A stretch of DNA of 64,000 nt, from the NCBI RefSeq assembly GCF_900108335.1, contig NZ_FNVT01000001.1, positions 124,001 through 188,000 on the forward strand. Direction: 5' to 3'. The notes under the pieces are model-generated. The model saw only the letters and a program-made list of their open reading frames with translations. It was not told where the DNA came from and made no database searches. A program made the position numbers and the translations under genes. Shown here in pieces: positions 1 through 8,330 of the stretch (positions are counted from its first letter, which is position 1; each line of letters opens with the position of its first letter). The DNA comes from Nonomuraea solani. GTDB taxonomy: Bacteria > Actinomycetota > Actinomycetes > Streptosporangiales > Streptosporangiaceae.

Positions 1-802
1 TGCTGGGGGCGCCGAGGTGGACTATGGCGAGCCAGCGCAGGAGCTCCTCGACCATGCCCTCCTCATATTTCTTCTTTGACGTCAGCAGGGCGTACGTGCC
101 GAGCGACAACATGTTCGCGGTGGTCTCGTGGCCCGCGACCAGCAGGATCATCGCGGCGGTGGCCAGTTCCTCGTCGGTGAGGTCGCCGGTCAGGCCGCTG
201 ATCAGGTCGTCGCCGGGCTCGGCCCGCTTGCGGCGCACCAGGGTGTGCAGGTAGGCGCCCAGGTCGGCCATCGCCCCGTCGACGTCGCCGCCCGCCGTGA
301 CGATCTGGAGGCTGCGGTCCTGGAAGAACGCGTGGTCCTCGTACGGGACGCCGAGCAGTTCGCAGATGACCATCGAGGGGATCGGCAGCGCGTACGCGGT
401 CACGAGGTCGGCCGGTGGGCCGGCCGCGGCCATGGCGTCGAGGTGGTCGGCGGCGATGCGCTCGATGCGCGGCTCCAGCAGGCGCATCCTGCGCACCGTG
501 AACTGGCCGATGAGCAGGCGGCGGTAGCGGGTGTGCTCCGGCGGGTCGGTGGCGGCGAAGAAGCCGGGTGGCGCGGGGCGCCGGCCGCCGTCGGGCATCG
601 TGGAGCGGACGGCGGAGTGCTTGAGCTCGGTGCGCGCGCTGAACCGGGGGTCGCCCAGAACGGTTCTGGCCGCCTCCAGCGTGGTGGCCAGCCAGCCCTG
701 ATGGCCGTCGGCGAACTCCAGGCGGCTCATCGGCGGCAGGCCCTGGAGGCCTTGCGGGGGATCGAAGGGGCACTTCGGGTCTCGGTCTATGGGGAGTCGC
801 AT
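1..802 (-). CDS. cytochrome P450, CYP105-like, 3' end cut by window edge
   Basis: Heme monooxygenase; only about 267 N-terminal codons are visible because the gene runs off the left edge, so the heme-binding Cys loop is not seen. The start is the ATG at 802, giving MRLPIDRDPKCPFDPP, a CYP105-like opening. Visible marks are the DPPEHTRYRRLL segment, the I-helix oxygen-activation motif AGHETT near residue 222 and the K-helix ExxR (EELLR) near residue 251. It is divergent from a TetR gene, with a repeated operator-like sequence at its 5' end, so local repression is likely. Substrate is unknown; family assignment is firm, subfamily is inference. Confidence 0.9.
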   Translation of the reverse strand, partial: MRLPIDRDPKCPFDPPQGLQGLPPMSRLEFADGHQGWLATTLEAARTVLGDPRFSARTELKHSAVRSTMPDGGRRPAPPGFFAATDPPEHTRYRRLLIGQFTVRRMRLLEPRIERIAADHLDAMAAAGPPADLVTAYALPIPSMVICELLGVPYEDHAFFQDRSLQIVTAGGDVDGAMADLGAYLHTLVRRKRAEPGDDLISGLTGDLTDEELATAAMILLVAGHETTANMLSLGTYALLTSKKKYEEGMVEELLRWLAIVHLGAPS

Positions 803-807
803 GATTG

Positions 808-839
808 TGAGAGTAGACTCTTATTTGAGAGTTGACTAG
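808..839. promoter_or_regulatory. repeated operator between P450 and TetR genes
   Basis: The 12-bp word TGAGAGTNGACT occurs twice as a direct repeat, at 808-819 and 826-837, 18 bp apart. The first copy extends into an inverted repeat, AGAGT-ag-ACTCT (810-821). The site lies just upstream of the P450 start and 50 bp upstream of the TetR start, as expected for an autorepressor operator. Sequence is seen; binding is inferred. Confidence 0.55.
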
Positions 840-888
840 CGTTTTTGAAGTGGACGTGAGGTGGCAGCACGCCCGAGAATGCGGAGTC

Positions 889-1470
889 ATGAGTCTGCGT
901 GAGCGGAAGAAGGCCAAGACCAGGGCGCTGATCCAGAAGGAGGCGCTGCGGCTCTTCCGCGAGCAGGGATACACGGCGACGAAGGTCGAGCAGATCGCGG
1001 AGGCGGCGGAGGTGGCGCCCAGCACGGTCTTCCGCTACTTCCCGACAAAGGAGGATCTGGTGCTGGTCGACCAGTTTCCGCCCTTCGTCGAGGCGCTCAG
1101 GGCGGTGCCGCCCGAGCTCCACCCCCTGCGGGCGTTCCGCGTCGCCATGCGTCAGGTGCTGGCCGAGCAGACACCGCAGGAACGCGTGGACAGCATGGAG
1201 CGGGAGAAGCTCATGTTCACCGTGCCCGAGCTGTGGGCGGCGAGCCTGCGGAACATCAGCGGGGTCATGCGGACGTTGCGGGACGAACTGGCGGCGCGCG
1301 AAGGCCGCGATCCCGGAGATCCGGAGATCCGCAACGTCACCGGGGCGATCTCGGGGGTGATGGTCGCGCTCTGGTTCGAGTGGGCCGAGAATCCGGAGAT
1401 GGACGTCGTGGAGGAGTTCGATCGGGGGCTCGCCCATCTGGAGGCGGGCCTGCGGATCCGGCGGGAGTGA
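889..1470 (+). CDS. TetR/AcrR family transcriptional regulator
   Basis: 193-aa DNA-binding repressor. The N-terminal helix-turn-helix is typical: KKAKTRALIQKEALRLF, then TATKVEQIAEAAEVAPSTVFRYFPTKEDLV (residues about 10-55), followed by an all-helical ligand domain of normal length. The ATG at 889 (MSLRERKK) is preferred over the upstream in-frame ACG/ATG options because the family begins a few residues before this basic helix. It is divergent from the P450 gene and probably controls it through the repeated TGAGAGTNGACT site. Inducer unknown. Confidence 0.9.
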   Translation: MSLRERKKAKTRALIQKEALRLFREQGYTATKVEQIAEAAEVAPSTVFRYFPTKEDLVLVDQFPPFVEALRAVPPELHPLRAFRVAMRQVLAEQTPQERVDSMEREKLMFTVPELWAASLRNISGVMRTLRDELAAREGRDPGDPEIRNVTGAISGVMVALWFEWAENPEMDVVEEFDRGLAHLEAGLRIRRE

Positions 1471-2955
1471 TCACGCTCCGGGGTAGTTGCCGCCGCCGTG
1501 CGCCTCGTCCAGGGCGTCGTAGTCGGGGGTGAAGCCGCGTTTGGGGATGCTGTCCACGAAGGTGATGTGGCGGGGTTTCTTGTACGCGGCCAGCAGGGTT
1601 CTGACGTGGTCGATGAGGTCGGCTTCCGAGGCTTTTTCGGCTGGTTTCAGGGCCACGATGGCTTTGACCGTCTGGTGCCAGGTTTCGTCGGGTACACCGA
1701 TCACGGCGGCGTCGGCGACGGCGGGGTGAGACTTCAGGACGCGCTCGACCTCGGCCGGGTAGACGTTCTCGGCGCCGGATTTGATCATGCGAAGACGGGG
1801 GCCGATGAAGGTGATGGTGCCGTCGGGTTCGCGGCGGCCGAGGTCGCCGGTGTGGTGCCAGCCGTTCTTCGACTTTTCCGCATTTAAGTCGGGCCGGGCG
1901 AAATATCCGGAAAAAAGGGTTTTTCCTCGGGCGCAGATCTCGCCGGTCTCGCCCGCCGGGACCTCGGTGCCGTCGGGGGCCAGGATCCGTACCTGCACTA
2001 GCGGCGACGGCCGCCCCGCGAACCCGGCCCCGCCCTCCGCCAGCCCCAGGAAGGTGAGCATGCCGCCCACCTCGGTCTGCCCGTACCCGCCCATCTTGGA
2101 CCGGCACCAGGGGGAGTCGTCCACGGTGATCATGCCGTCCCACGCGGCGGAGTGGGCGACGAAGCGGAGCGAGGAGAGGTCGTACTTACCGCTCTCGTTC
2201 GCCTTCGCCACCGCGTCGATCATCCCCCCGAACAGGAACGCCTGCGTCACCCGCTCGGCGTCGATCAGCCGGCAGACCTCCTCGGGGTCGAAGGCGGGGG
2301 TGAAGACGTTCGTGCCGCCGATCTGGAGGGTGGCCAGGCAGAACATCATGGTGCCGACGTGGAAGAGCGGGCCGTTGTTGAGGAAGGTGAAGACCGGCTC
2401 CATCTGGCGTACGACGAGCAGGGACGTGGCGTGCGCGACCAGCGCGGCGCTACTGAGCAGCGCGGCGTTGGGCCGCCCGTCGAACGCGGCGGTGTAGAGA
2501 GCGAGGACGGGCTCCGCGTCGTCGACCTGGGGAAACTCCTGCTCCTGGCCGGTTGCGACGAGAGATTCGTACTCTTCGCCCGCCTGCACCCACCCCTCCT
2601 GACGTAGGGCCTGGGTGACGTCCGACGGCTCGTACGCGACAGCGGCAGGGCTCAGATCATCGACCACGAAGCGCAGCTCGTCCGCCGACTGCCGCCAGTT
2701 GGCCGGGCAGAAGACGGCGCCCAGGCGCGAGCAGGCCAGCAGCAGCTCCAGTACGGCGTGCGCGTTCTGCCCCAGCCAGAGCACCCGGTCGCCCTTCGCG
2801 ACGCCGCGTGCCCGCAGCGCGGCGGCCAGGCGGGTCACCCGGGCGTCGAGCTCGGGGTAGGTGAGCCGTACGGCACCGTCCACCACCGCCGTGACCTGCG
2901 GACGGCTGCGGGCGTGATCGGCGAGGACGTCCGACAGGGACAGGCTGTGGATCAT
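1471..2955 (-). CDS. AMP-binding acyl-CoA synthetase-like protein (FadD-like)
   Basis: 494-aa member of the ANL superfamily (ATP-dependent acyl-CoA/AMP ligases). Seen: N-terminal FadD-type domain, GYGQTEVGG (A5-like), and HTGDLGRREPDG with the downstream hinge. Two key motifs are unusual. The phosphate-binding loop, normally YTSGTTGRPKG, reads YTAAFDGRPNAA (154-165). The C-terminal catalytic Lys region, normally PxTxSGK, reads SIPKRGFTPDYDALD with no Lys at that place. The ATG at 2955 overlaps the stop of the upstream LLM gene (ATGA), so the two are translationally coupled. It may be a variant synthetase or an enzyme limited to one half reaction; substrate unknown. Confidence 0.85.
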   Translation of the reverse strand: MIHSLSLSDVLADHARSRPQVTAVVDGAVRLTYPELDARVTRLAAALRARGVAKGDRVLWLGQNAHAVLELLLACSRLGAVFCPANWRQSADELRFVVDDLSPAAVAYEPSDVTQALRQEGWVQAGEEYESLVATGQEQEFPQVDDAEPVLALYTAAFDGRPNAALLSSAALVAHATSLLVVRQMEPVFTFLNNGPLFHVGTMMFCLATLQIGGTNVFTPAFDPEEVCRLIDAERVTQAFLFGGMIDAVAKANESGKYDLSSLRFVAHSAAWDGMITVDDSPWCRSKMGGYGQTEVGGMLTFLGLAEGGAGFAGRPSPLVQVRILAPDGTEVPAGETGEICARGKTLFSGYFARPDLNAEKSKNGWHHTGDLGRREPDGTITFIGPRLRMIKSGAENVYPAEVERVLKSHPAVADAAVIGVPDETWHQTVKAIVALKPAEKASEADLIDHVRTLLAAYKKPRHITFVDSIPKRGFTPDYDALDEAHGGGNYPGA

Positions 2956-4028
2956 GATCGGCCTCCCGGGCTCGTGGCGAAGGCGGGCATGACTTCGGCG
3001 GCGAAGAAGCGCATCACCCGCTTCATGTCCTCCAGCGGCATCGGCCGGGTGCTGCCGAAGTCGCACAGCAGGTTCGTGAACCCGGCGTCCCTGAGCACCG
3101 AGATCTGCTCGATCACCCGGGCCGGATCACCGATCACCTCCAACTGCTCCCACCGGAAGTCGGCCGACACCGAGCCGCCCTTGAGATAGCGGTTCTGGTA
3201 GTACTCGAACCCCTGCGCCGCCTGCCCCGTCTTCGGATCGATGGGCGCGCTGCGCTCGTTGAAGATCCGCGACCGGTCGAACGACGCCTCGAACCGGGCC
3301 TGGTCCTCGCGGGCCTGCTCCAGCGTGGGGGCCACGTACACGGTGCGAGCCACCACCAGCTCGGCCTCCGCCCCGTGGCCCGCCTGCGCCGCCGTCTCCC
3401 GCCACGTCTCGGCCGCCTTGACGACCTTCCGGAACGTGGCCGCCGGATCGGCGAGGATGGGCAGGCCGCGCTCGGCGTACATGGTCACGGTCTCGGGCGA
3501 CACGGCCGCCACGTGCAGCGGCGGATGGGGGTCCTGCAGTGGCCTCGGCACCAGCGACACCTCGGCCCCGGTCTTGTAGAACTTCCCCTCGTGCTGGTAC
3601 GCGTCCTGCGTCCAGAGCCCGACGATCACCTCCAGCGCCTCGTTGAACCGATCTCTGGCCTCCGCCAGCTCGATCCCGAACCCTTCGAACTCGAAACTCT
3701 GATACCCCCGCCCGATCCCCAGCTCCAGCCGCCCGCCGGACAGCACATCCACCTGCGCGGCCTCCTCGGCCACGTGAATGGGATTGTGCAGCGGCAACAC
3801 CACGATCCCGGTGCCCAGGCGGAGGCGGGAGGTGCGGGCGGCGGCGTGGGCGAGCATGGTGAACAGATTGGGCACGACCCCGTAGTCCCGGAAATGGTGC
3901 TCGGCCAGCCGTACCCCGTCGAACCCCAGCTCTTCGGCCAGCTCGATGAGCTCCAGGTGGTAGTCGTACACGTCCTTGAAGCTCTGGCCGTCGAAACGGT
4001 GGAAGAGGTGGAAGGTCGAGAACTTCAT
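2952..4028 (-). CDS. LLM-class flavin-dependent oxidoreductase
   Basis: 358-aa luciferase-like monooxygenase, a TIM barrel using FMN or F420. Typical family marks are MKFSTFHLFHRF at the start, ELGFDGVRLAEHHF, and RLRLGTGIVVLPLHNP followed by GGRLELGIGRGYQ. The start is the ATG at 4028; longer reading frames upstream run into a decayed SDR fragment. It is the first gene of a two-gene operon with the acyl-CoA synthetase, and a KstR2-like box lies 22 bp upstream, suggesting a link to steroid or branched acyl-CoA catabolism. That link is inference. Confidence 0.88.
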   Translation of the reverse strand: MKFSTFHLFHRFDGQSFKDVYDYHLELIELAEELGFDGVRLAEHHFRDYGVVPNLFTMLAHAAARTSRLRLGTGIVVLPLHNPIHVAEEAAQVDVLSGGRLELGIGRGYQSFEFEGFGIELAEARDRFNEALEVIVGLWTQDAYQHEGKFYKTGAEVSLVPRPLQDPHPPLHVAAVSPETVTMYAERGLPILADPAATFRKVVKAAETWRETAAQAGHGAEAELVVARTVYVAPTLEQAREDQARFEASFDRSRIFNERSAPIDPKTGQAAQGFEYYQNRYLKGGSVSADFRWEQLEVIGDPARVIEQISVLRDAGFTNLLCDFGSTRPMPLEDMKRVMRFFAAEVMPAFATSPGGRS

Positions 4029-4049
4029 GCGGCGGCCCCTCAACGGTAA

Positions 4050-4066
4050 ACCAAGCGCTCGCTTGG
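4050..4066. promoter_or_regulatory. KstR2-like operator upstream of LLM-fadD operon
   Basis: CCAAGCG-CT-CGCTTGG (4051-4066) is a perfect 7-bp inverted repeat. Read from 4050, ACCAAGCGCTCGCT matches the remembered KstR2 consensus AnCAAGnnCTTGnT at 9 of 10 fixed positions. The site is 22 bp before the LLM start. Either KstR2 or another TetR protein could bind here. Confidence 0.55.
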
Positions 4067-4139
4067 GAGCGTACCACGATGGGGCCCCAAGAACACGAAC
4101 CGCAAAAACCTCCGCCAGGACGGGGCGGCCGCACGGCCC

Positions 4140-4318
4140 CTCGATCATTCCTGGGTGCCAACTCCCGCTTTCGTCCTGGAACGTTCCTGCCGGGCCGTCC
4201 GCGCCGAGAGTCGCCGAACGCACGACGGTTCTGGCGCTCTCTTCCGGCGACCTCCACCGCCGAAGGCCGCGGTCAGTTCGGTGGCGGTGAACCCGGGCTG
4301 CCGGCGCGCAGATCGCTG
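4140..4318 (-). pseudogene. C-terminal remnant of an SDR oxidoreductase
   Basis: The minus strand encodes PGFTATELTAAFGGGGRR, then after a change of frame near 4245 the stretch ATLGADGPAGTFQDESG. Together these look like the last 50-60 residues of a carbonyl-reductase-type SDR (PGF.ATDL ... LATLGPDGPTGTF). No Rossmann part or start codon is present. This is a frameshifted, truncated relic in the gap between the LLM gene and another broken SDR. Confidence 0.55.
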
Positions 4319-4331
4319 TTGGACATCGTCT

Positions 4332-4904
4332 CTAGATCTGGTTCAGGCCGCCGTCGACGTACAGGCTCGAACCGGTGATGAAACTGCTCTGTTCGGAGGC
4401 GAGGAAGACCACGGCGGCGGCGACCTCCTCGGGGCGCCCGAGCCGGCCCAGCGGCACGCGCGCGGCCAGTTGCCGCTGGAACCGCTCCGGGTCGGGGGTG
4501 AGCGCCACCAGGGCGGGGGTGTCGGTCGGGCCGGGCGTGACGGTGTTGACCCGGATGCCGCGTCCCTTGAGCTCGTTGGCCCAGGTGCGGGAGAACGATC
4601 GGGTGGCGGCCTTGGTCGCCGCGTACACGCCGAGCGCCTCGTCGCCGACGTCCACGTTGGTGGAGCCGTTCAAGATGATCGAGGCGCCGTCGTTGAGCAG
4701 CGGCAGCGCCTTCTGAACGGTGAACAGCGTGCCGCGGACGTTGATGCCGAAGAGGGTGTCGAAGTGCTCCTCGGTGATCTGATCGAGCGGCCCGAGCAAG
4801 GCGATGGAGGCGTTCGCGAACAGGACGTCCAGGCCCCGTCCCCGGCCGCGGATCGTGTCGTAGAGCCGGTCCAGGTCGGCCAGGTTGGAGATGTCGCCGG
4901 TCAC
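4332..4904 (-). pseudogene. 5'-truncated SDR family oxidoreductase
   Basis: The 190-aa frame keeps the SDR catalytic part: FANASIALLG, the Ser of ILNGST, the YAATK active site, the PGPTDTP loop and a C-terminal SSLYVDGGLNQI. It lacks the first 55 or so residues, including the TGxxxGxG cofactor loop. Homology begins at ATAVTGDISN around 4915 and stops abruptly at a TetR fragment on the other strand. The GTG at 4904 is only the first available start. Without the NAD(P) loop the protein should be inactive. Confidence 0.75.
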
Positions 4905-4905
4905 C

Positions 4906-5085
4906 GCGGTGGCCGAGCACGGCCACGAGGGCGACCTGCCGCCGGAGACCGATCCGGGGCTTCTGGCCCGCTACGTCACCACCCTGGCCTTCGGCATCGC
5001 CGTGCAGGCCGCGAGCGGTGTCTGCCGCGACGAACTCCAGCGAATGGCCGACGCCGGCCTGCGCAACTGGCCACCGCTCTTCTGA
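4906..5085 (+). pseudogene. C-terminal fragment of a TetR-type regulator
   Basis: The frame ending at 5085 reads EGDLPPETDPGLLARYVTT, then AVQAASGVCRDELQRMADAG and a final LRNWPPLF, a very typical ending for TetR ligand domains. The HTH and about 120 N-terminal residues are absent. It abuts the truncated SDR on the other strand; the two were probably once divergent neighbours before a deletion removed both 5' ends and the shared promoter. Confidence 0.7.
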
Positions 5086-5197
5086 GAACAACCGGCAGGC
5101 TCCGGCATCGCGTCGCGCGAGCTCGCCGCAGGCCGCCGCATGGCGCGGCCGCGTTCCTGCCTCGGTGAGCGTCCACGTGCTGGTCGCGAACCAGGCC

Positions 5198-5887
5198 TCA
5201 GCTCAGCGCGAAGCCGGCTGCCGCCTCCGCGTGCAGCCGGGCGCTCGGCAGTACCGGGATGGCGGTGTCCTTCTCGCTGATCAGCAGCTCGATTTCGGTG
5301 CAGCCGAGGATGACGCCTTCGGCGCCCTGGTCGGCGAGGTCGGCGACTATCCGGGCGTAGGCGTCTCTGGAGGATTCTTGGATCACGCCGCGTACGAGTT
5401 CGTCGAAGATCACGTGGTGGACCAGTTCGCGTTGTTCGCGTGGTGGGACGATGACGTCGAAGCCGTGGGCGGTGAGCCGGTCGCGGTAGAAGGGCTGTTC
5501 CATGGTGAAGCGGGTGCCGAGCAGGCCGACCTTGCGCATGCCTCGGGTGCGGACTTCGGTGCCGACGGCGTCGGCGATGTGCAGCACGGGGACGTTCGCG
5601 GCCCGCGCGACGTCGTCGTTGACCCGGCTGAAGGTGTTGCTGCAGATGAGCAGCATGTCGGCGCCGCCATCTTCGAGTTTCCGGCCGGCGTCGGCCAGCA
5701 GTGTGCTGACGTCGTTCCAGCGGTCGGCGAAGATGAGGTTTTCGACGGTGGTGTAGTCGATGGACCAGATGAGGCTGTTGGCGGAGTGGCTGCCGCCGAG
5801 TCGTTCGCGGACCCGCTGGTTGATGATCTGGTAGTAGATCAGGGTCGATTCCCAGCTCAGCCCGCCGATGAGACCGATGGTGCGCAT
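5198..5887 (-). CDS. aspartate/glutamate racemase family protein
   Basis: 229-aa PLP-independent two-cysteine racemase. It opens with MRTIGLIGGLSWEST, a YgeA/aspartate-racemase signature. Both catalytic cysteines are present: C82 in ICSNTF and C196 in LGCTEIELL. The start is the ATG at 5887, 11 bp after the murF stop, so it is the last gene of a ddl-murF-racemase operon. It probably supplies a D-amino acid, possibly D-Asp or D-Glu, for cell-wall precursors; exact substrate cannot be read from sequence. Confidence 0.85.
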   Translation of the reverse strand: MRTIGLIGGLSWESTLIYYQIINQRVRERLGGSHSANSLIWSIDYTTVENLIFADRWNDVSTLLADAGRKLEDGGADMLLICSNTFSRVNDDVARAANVPVLHIADAVGTEVRTRGMRKVGLLGTRFTMEQPFYRDRLTAHGFDVIVPPREQRELVHHVIFDELVRGVIQESSRDAYARIVADLADQGAEGVILGCTEIELLISEKDTAIPVLPSARLHAEAAAGFALS

Positions 5888-5898
5888 GGAGCTCCGTT

Positions 5899-7284
5899 TC
5901 AAGGGGTGGGGGTGGCCAGTGCGCGGGCGCAGGTGGCGAGGCCGATCTCGCTGGAGGCTTTGACGAACACCACGTCGCCTGGTTGGAGCAGGGTGGTGGC
6001 GAGGGTGATGGCCGCGGCCACGTCGGCGACGGTGTGCACGGTGACGCCCTGGCCGGACGATCGCGCGGCGTGCGCGATGGCGAGGGGGTCGCCGGTGCCG
6101 ACGGTGATCAGCACGTCGTAGTGGAGGTCGGCGACGAGCCGGCCGATGTCGGTGTGCCGGGCGGGGGAGGCGTCGGCCTGCTGGCCCATCGCGCCGAGCA
6201 CGGCGATGGTGCGGCGGGGGCCGGCCAGGGCTTTGGCGGCGCGCAGGCCGGCGCGCATCGATTCGGGGTTGGCGTTGTAGGCGTCGTTGACGATGGTGAT
6301 GCCGTCGGGCCGTTCGGTGATCTCCAGGCGGCCGCCGGAGCGCCGCCGGGCGGCGGTCAGTCCGGCGGCGATGGCGGCGGGGTCCAGGCCGAGGGCGGTG
6401 GCGACGGCGGCGGCGCCCAGCGCGTTGGACACCTGGTGCTCGCCGATCAGGTCGAGTGCGACCGGGGCACGGCCGGTGGGGGTGACCAGCTCGAACTGGG
6501 CGCGAGCGCGCTGGTCCATGCGCACGTTCTCGGCGCGCACCTGCGCGTGCGGTGACCGGCCGTACAGCAGGATCTGGGCCTGGGTGCGGCCGGCCATGCC
6601 GATGACGTACGGGTCGTCGGCGTTGAGCAGCGCGAACCCGTCCGCCGGGAGCGCCTCGACGAGTTCGCCTTTGGCCTGGGCCACGTCGGCGGGGCCGCCT
6701 CCCATGCGTTCGATGTGGGCGGTGCCGACGTTGAGTACCAGTCCGATCCGGGGCGGTGCGAGTCCGGTCAGGTAGGTCAGGTCGCCCTTGCGGCCGGCGC
6801 CCATTTCCAGGACCAGGTAGCGGGTGGCGGCGTCGGCGCGCAGCACGGTGAGCGGCAGGCCGAGTTCGTTGTTGAAGGAGCGGTCGGTGGCGACCGTCGG
6901 GGCGTGCCGTTCGAGGATCTGGGCCAGCAGGTCTTTGGTGGTGGTCTTGCCGACGGAGCCGGTCAGGCCGATCACGGCCGGGCTGATGCGCGTCAGCAGA
7001 TGCCGGGCCAGCAGGCCGAGCGCGACCTGCACGTCCTCGACCACCAGCGCCGGCACGCAGACCGGCCGGGCTGCCAGCACCGCGACGGCGCCGCCCGCGA
7101 TGGCCACGGCCGCATAGTCGTGGCCGTCGACGTGGGCGCCGGCGGTGGCGGCGAACAGCCCGCCGGGCAGCACCGCGCGGGAGTCGACCGCTGAGGGCGC
7201 CGTCACCCGCGCCCCCGGATCGGGCACGTCGTGCAGGTGCGCGCCGACAACCCGCGCGATCTCGTGCAACGTCATGGCGATCAC
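5899..7284 (-). CDS. murF: UDP-N-acetylmuramoyl-tripeptide--D-alanyl-D-alanine ligase (MurF)
   Basis: 461-aa cytoplasmic Mur ligase that adds a D-Ala-D-Ala type dipeptide to UDP-MurNAc-tripeptide. The ATP loop GLTGSVGKTTTK is at 106-117, SFNNELGLPLT and EMGAGRKGDL follow, and the MurF signature NDAYNANPESM is present. Length is normal. The GTG at 7284 overlaps the ddl stop (GTGA); an ATG at 7275 is the alternative start. Genome context away from a division/cell-wall cluster suggests a second, dedicated MurF rather than the housekeeping copy; that is inference. Confidence 0.92.
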   Translation of the reverse strand: MIAMTLHEIARVVGAHLHDVPDPGARVTAPSAVDSRAVLPGGLFAATAGAHVDGHDYAAVAIAGGAVAVLAARPVCVPALVVEDVQVALGLLARHLLTRISPAVIGLTGSVGKTTTKDLLAQILERHAPTVATDRSFNNELGLPLTVLRADAATRYLVLEMGAGRKGDLTYLTGLAPPRIGLVLNVGTAHIERMGGGPADVAQAKGELVEALPADGFALLNADDPYVIGMAGRTQAQILLYGRSPHAQVRAENVRMDQRARAQFELVTPTGRAPVALDLIGEHQVSNALGAAAVATALGLDPAAIAAGLTAARRRSGGRLEITERPDGITIVNDAYNANPESMRAGLRAAKALAGPRRTIAVLGAMGQQADASPARHTDIGRLVADLHYDVLITVGTGDPLAIAHAARSSGQGVTVHTVADVAAAITLATTLLQPGDVVFVKASSEIGLATCARALATPTP

Positions 7285-8237
7285 GAGCCGCTCCGGGCGA
7301 GCGCGAGGTCGATGAGCCGGCGCAGCAGCTCCGGATAGGCGATCCCACTCGCCGCCCAGGCCCGGGCGTAGACGGAGCGGGCGGTGAAGCCGGGCATGGT
7401 GTTGATCTCCAGCACGTACAGGCGGCCGGTGCCCTCCTCGTACAGGAAGTCGACCCGGGCCAGGCCGTAGCCGCCGATCGCCCGGAAGGCGCGCAGCGAC
7501 AGCTCGCGCACCTCATCGGCCACCTGGTCCGGCAGCACGGCGGGGATGGTGGCGATCTCGGCCGGGCTGAGGTATTTGGCCTCGTAATCGAGCCAGTCGC
7601 CGGGCACGATCAGCTCGCCGGGCACCGACGCCTGCGGCGTGTCATGGCCGCCGAGCACACCGCAGATGAGCTCCCGCGCCACCACGCCCTGCTCGACGAT
7701 CACCACCCGGTCATAGGACAGCGCCAGCTCCACGCCCGCCCGCAACTCCTCCAGGCAGGTGACCCGGGAGATGCCGATGGAGGAGCCCATGTTGGCCGGT
7801 TTGACGTACATCGGCCACTCCAGCGACTTCACCAGCGCCCCGGGGTCGGTGCCGGCGCGCCATTCGTGCCCGGTGAACCACACGGACGGAGTGAGGGGAA
7901 TGTCCTCCGCGAGCAACGCCCGCCGCATCGCCACCTTGTCCATGCCGACGGCCGAGGCCAGCACGCCGCAGCCCACGTACGGGATGCCCAGTGCCTCCAG
8001 ATATCCCTGCAGCACCCCGTCCTCACCGAACGGGCCGTGCAACACCGGGAACACCACGTCCGCCAGCCCGCGCCGCGGCTCAACCGACCACCGGCCCTGC
8101 CGATCGATGATGACGGCCACAGGCTCGTACAGATCCCTCGGCAGAGCGTCGAGGACGGCCTGCGCCGACTGCAGCGACACCTCATGCTCGGCGGACGGCC
8201 CACCCGCCAGCACGGCCACCCGTACACGTTCAGACAC
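7281..8237 (-). CDS. ddl: D-alanine--D-alanine ligase (Ddl-type)
   Basis: 318-aa ATP-grasp ligase joining two D-amino acids for peptidoglycan. Seen are the GGPSAEHEVSL motif (12-22), ATP-grasp residues in YVKPANMGSSIG, and the metal site VDFLYEEGTG/EINTMPGFT. The omega loop DYEAKYLS keeps the Lys-Tyr pair (221-222) that marks D-Ala-D-Ala ligases; VanA/VanB-type D-Ala-D-Lac ligases lack it. GTG start at 8237. It is the first gene of the operon with murF and a racemase. Confidence 0.92.
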   Translation of the reverse strand: MSERVRVAVLAGGPSAEHEVSLQSAQAVLDALPRDLYEPVAVIIDRQGRWSVEPRRGLADVVFPVLHGPFGEDGVLQGYLEALGIPYVGCGVLASAVGMDKVAMRRALLAEDIPLTPSVWFTGHEWRAGTDPGALVKSLEWPMYVKPANMGSSIGISRVTCLEELRAGVELALSYDRVVIVEQGVVARELICGVLGGHDTPQASVPGELIVPGDWLDYEAKYLSPAEIATIPAVLPDQVADEVRELSLRAFRAIGGYGLARVDFLYEEGTGRLYVLEINTMPGFTARSVYARAWAASGIAYPELLRRLIDLALARSGS

Positions 8238-8330
8238 GATCCATCAGCCTTCCTCAGCGGCACGGAGACAGCCGGACCCACAGGCGCCGGTCGACCCCAT
8301 CCACTGTCGGGCGATCGTGTCCCCGCCCCG

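Noticed and set aside
7281..8237. Vancomycin-type D-Ala-D-Lac or D-Ala-D-Ser ligase
   Set aside because: The omega loop retains Lys-Tyr typical of D-Ala-D-Ala ligases, and no vanH, vanX or vanRS genes are nearby.
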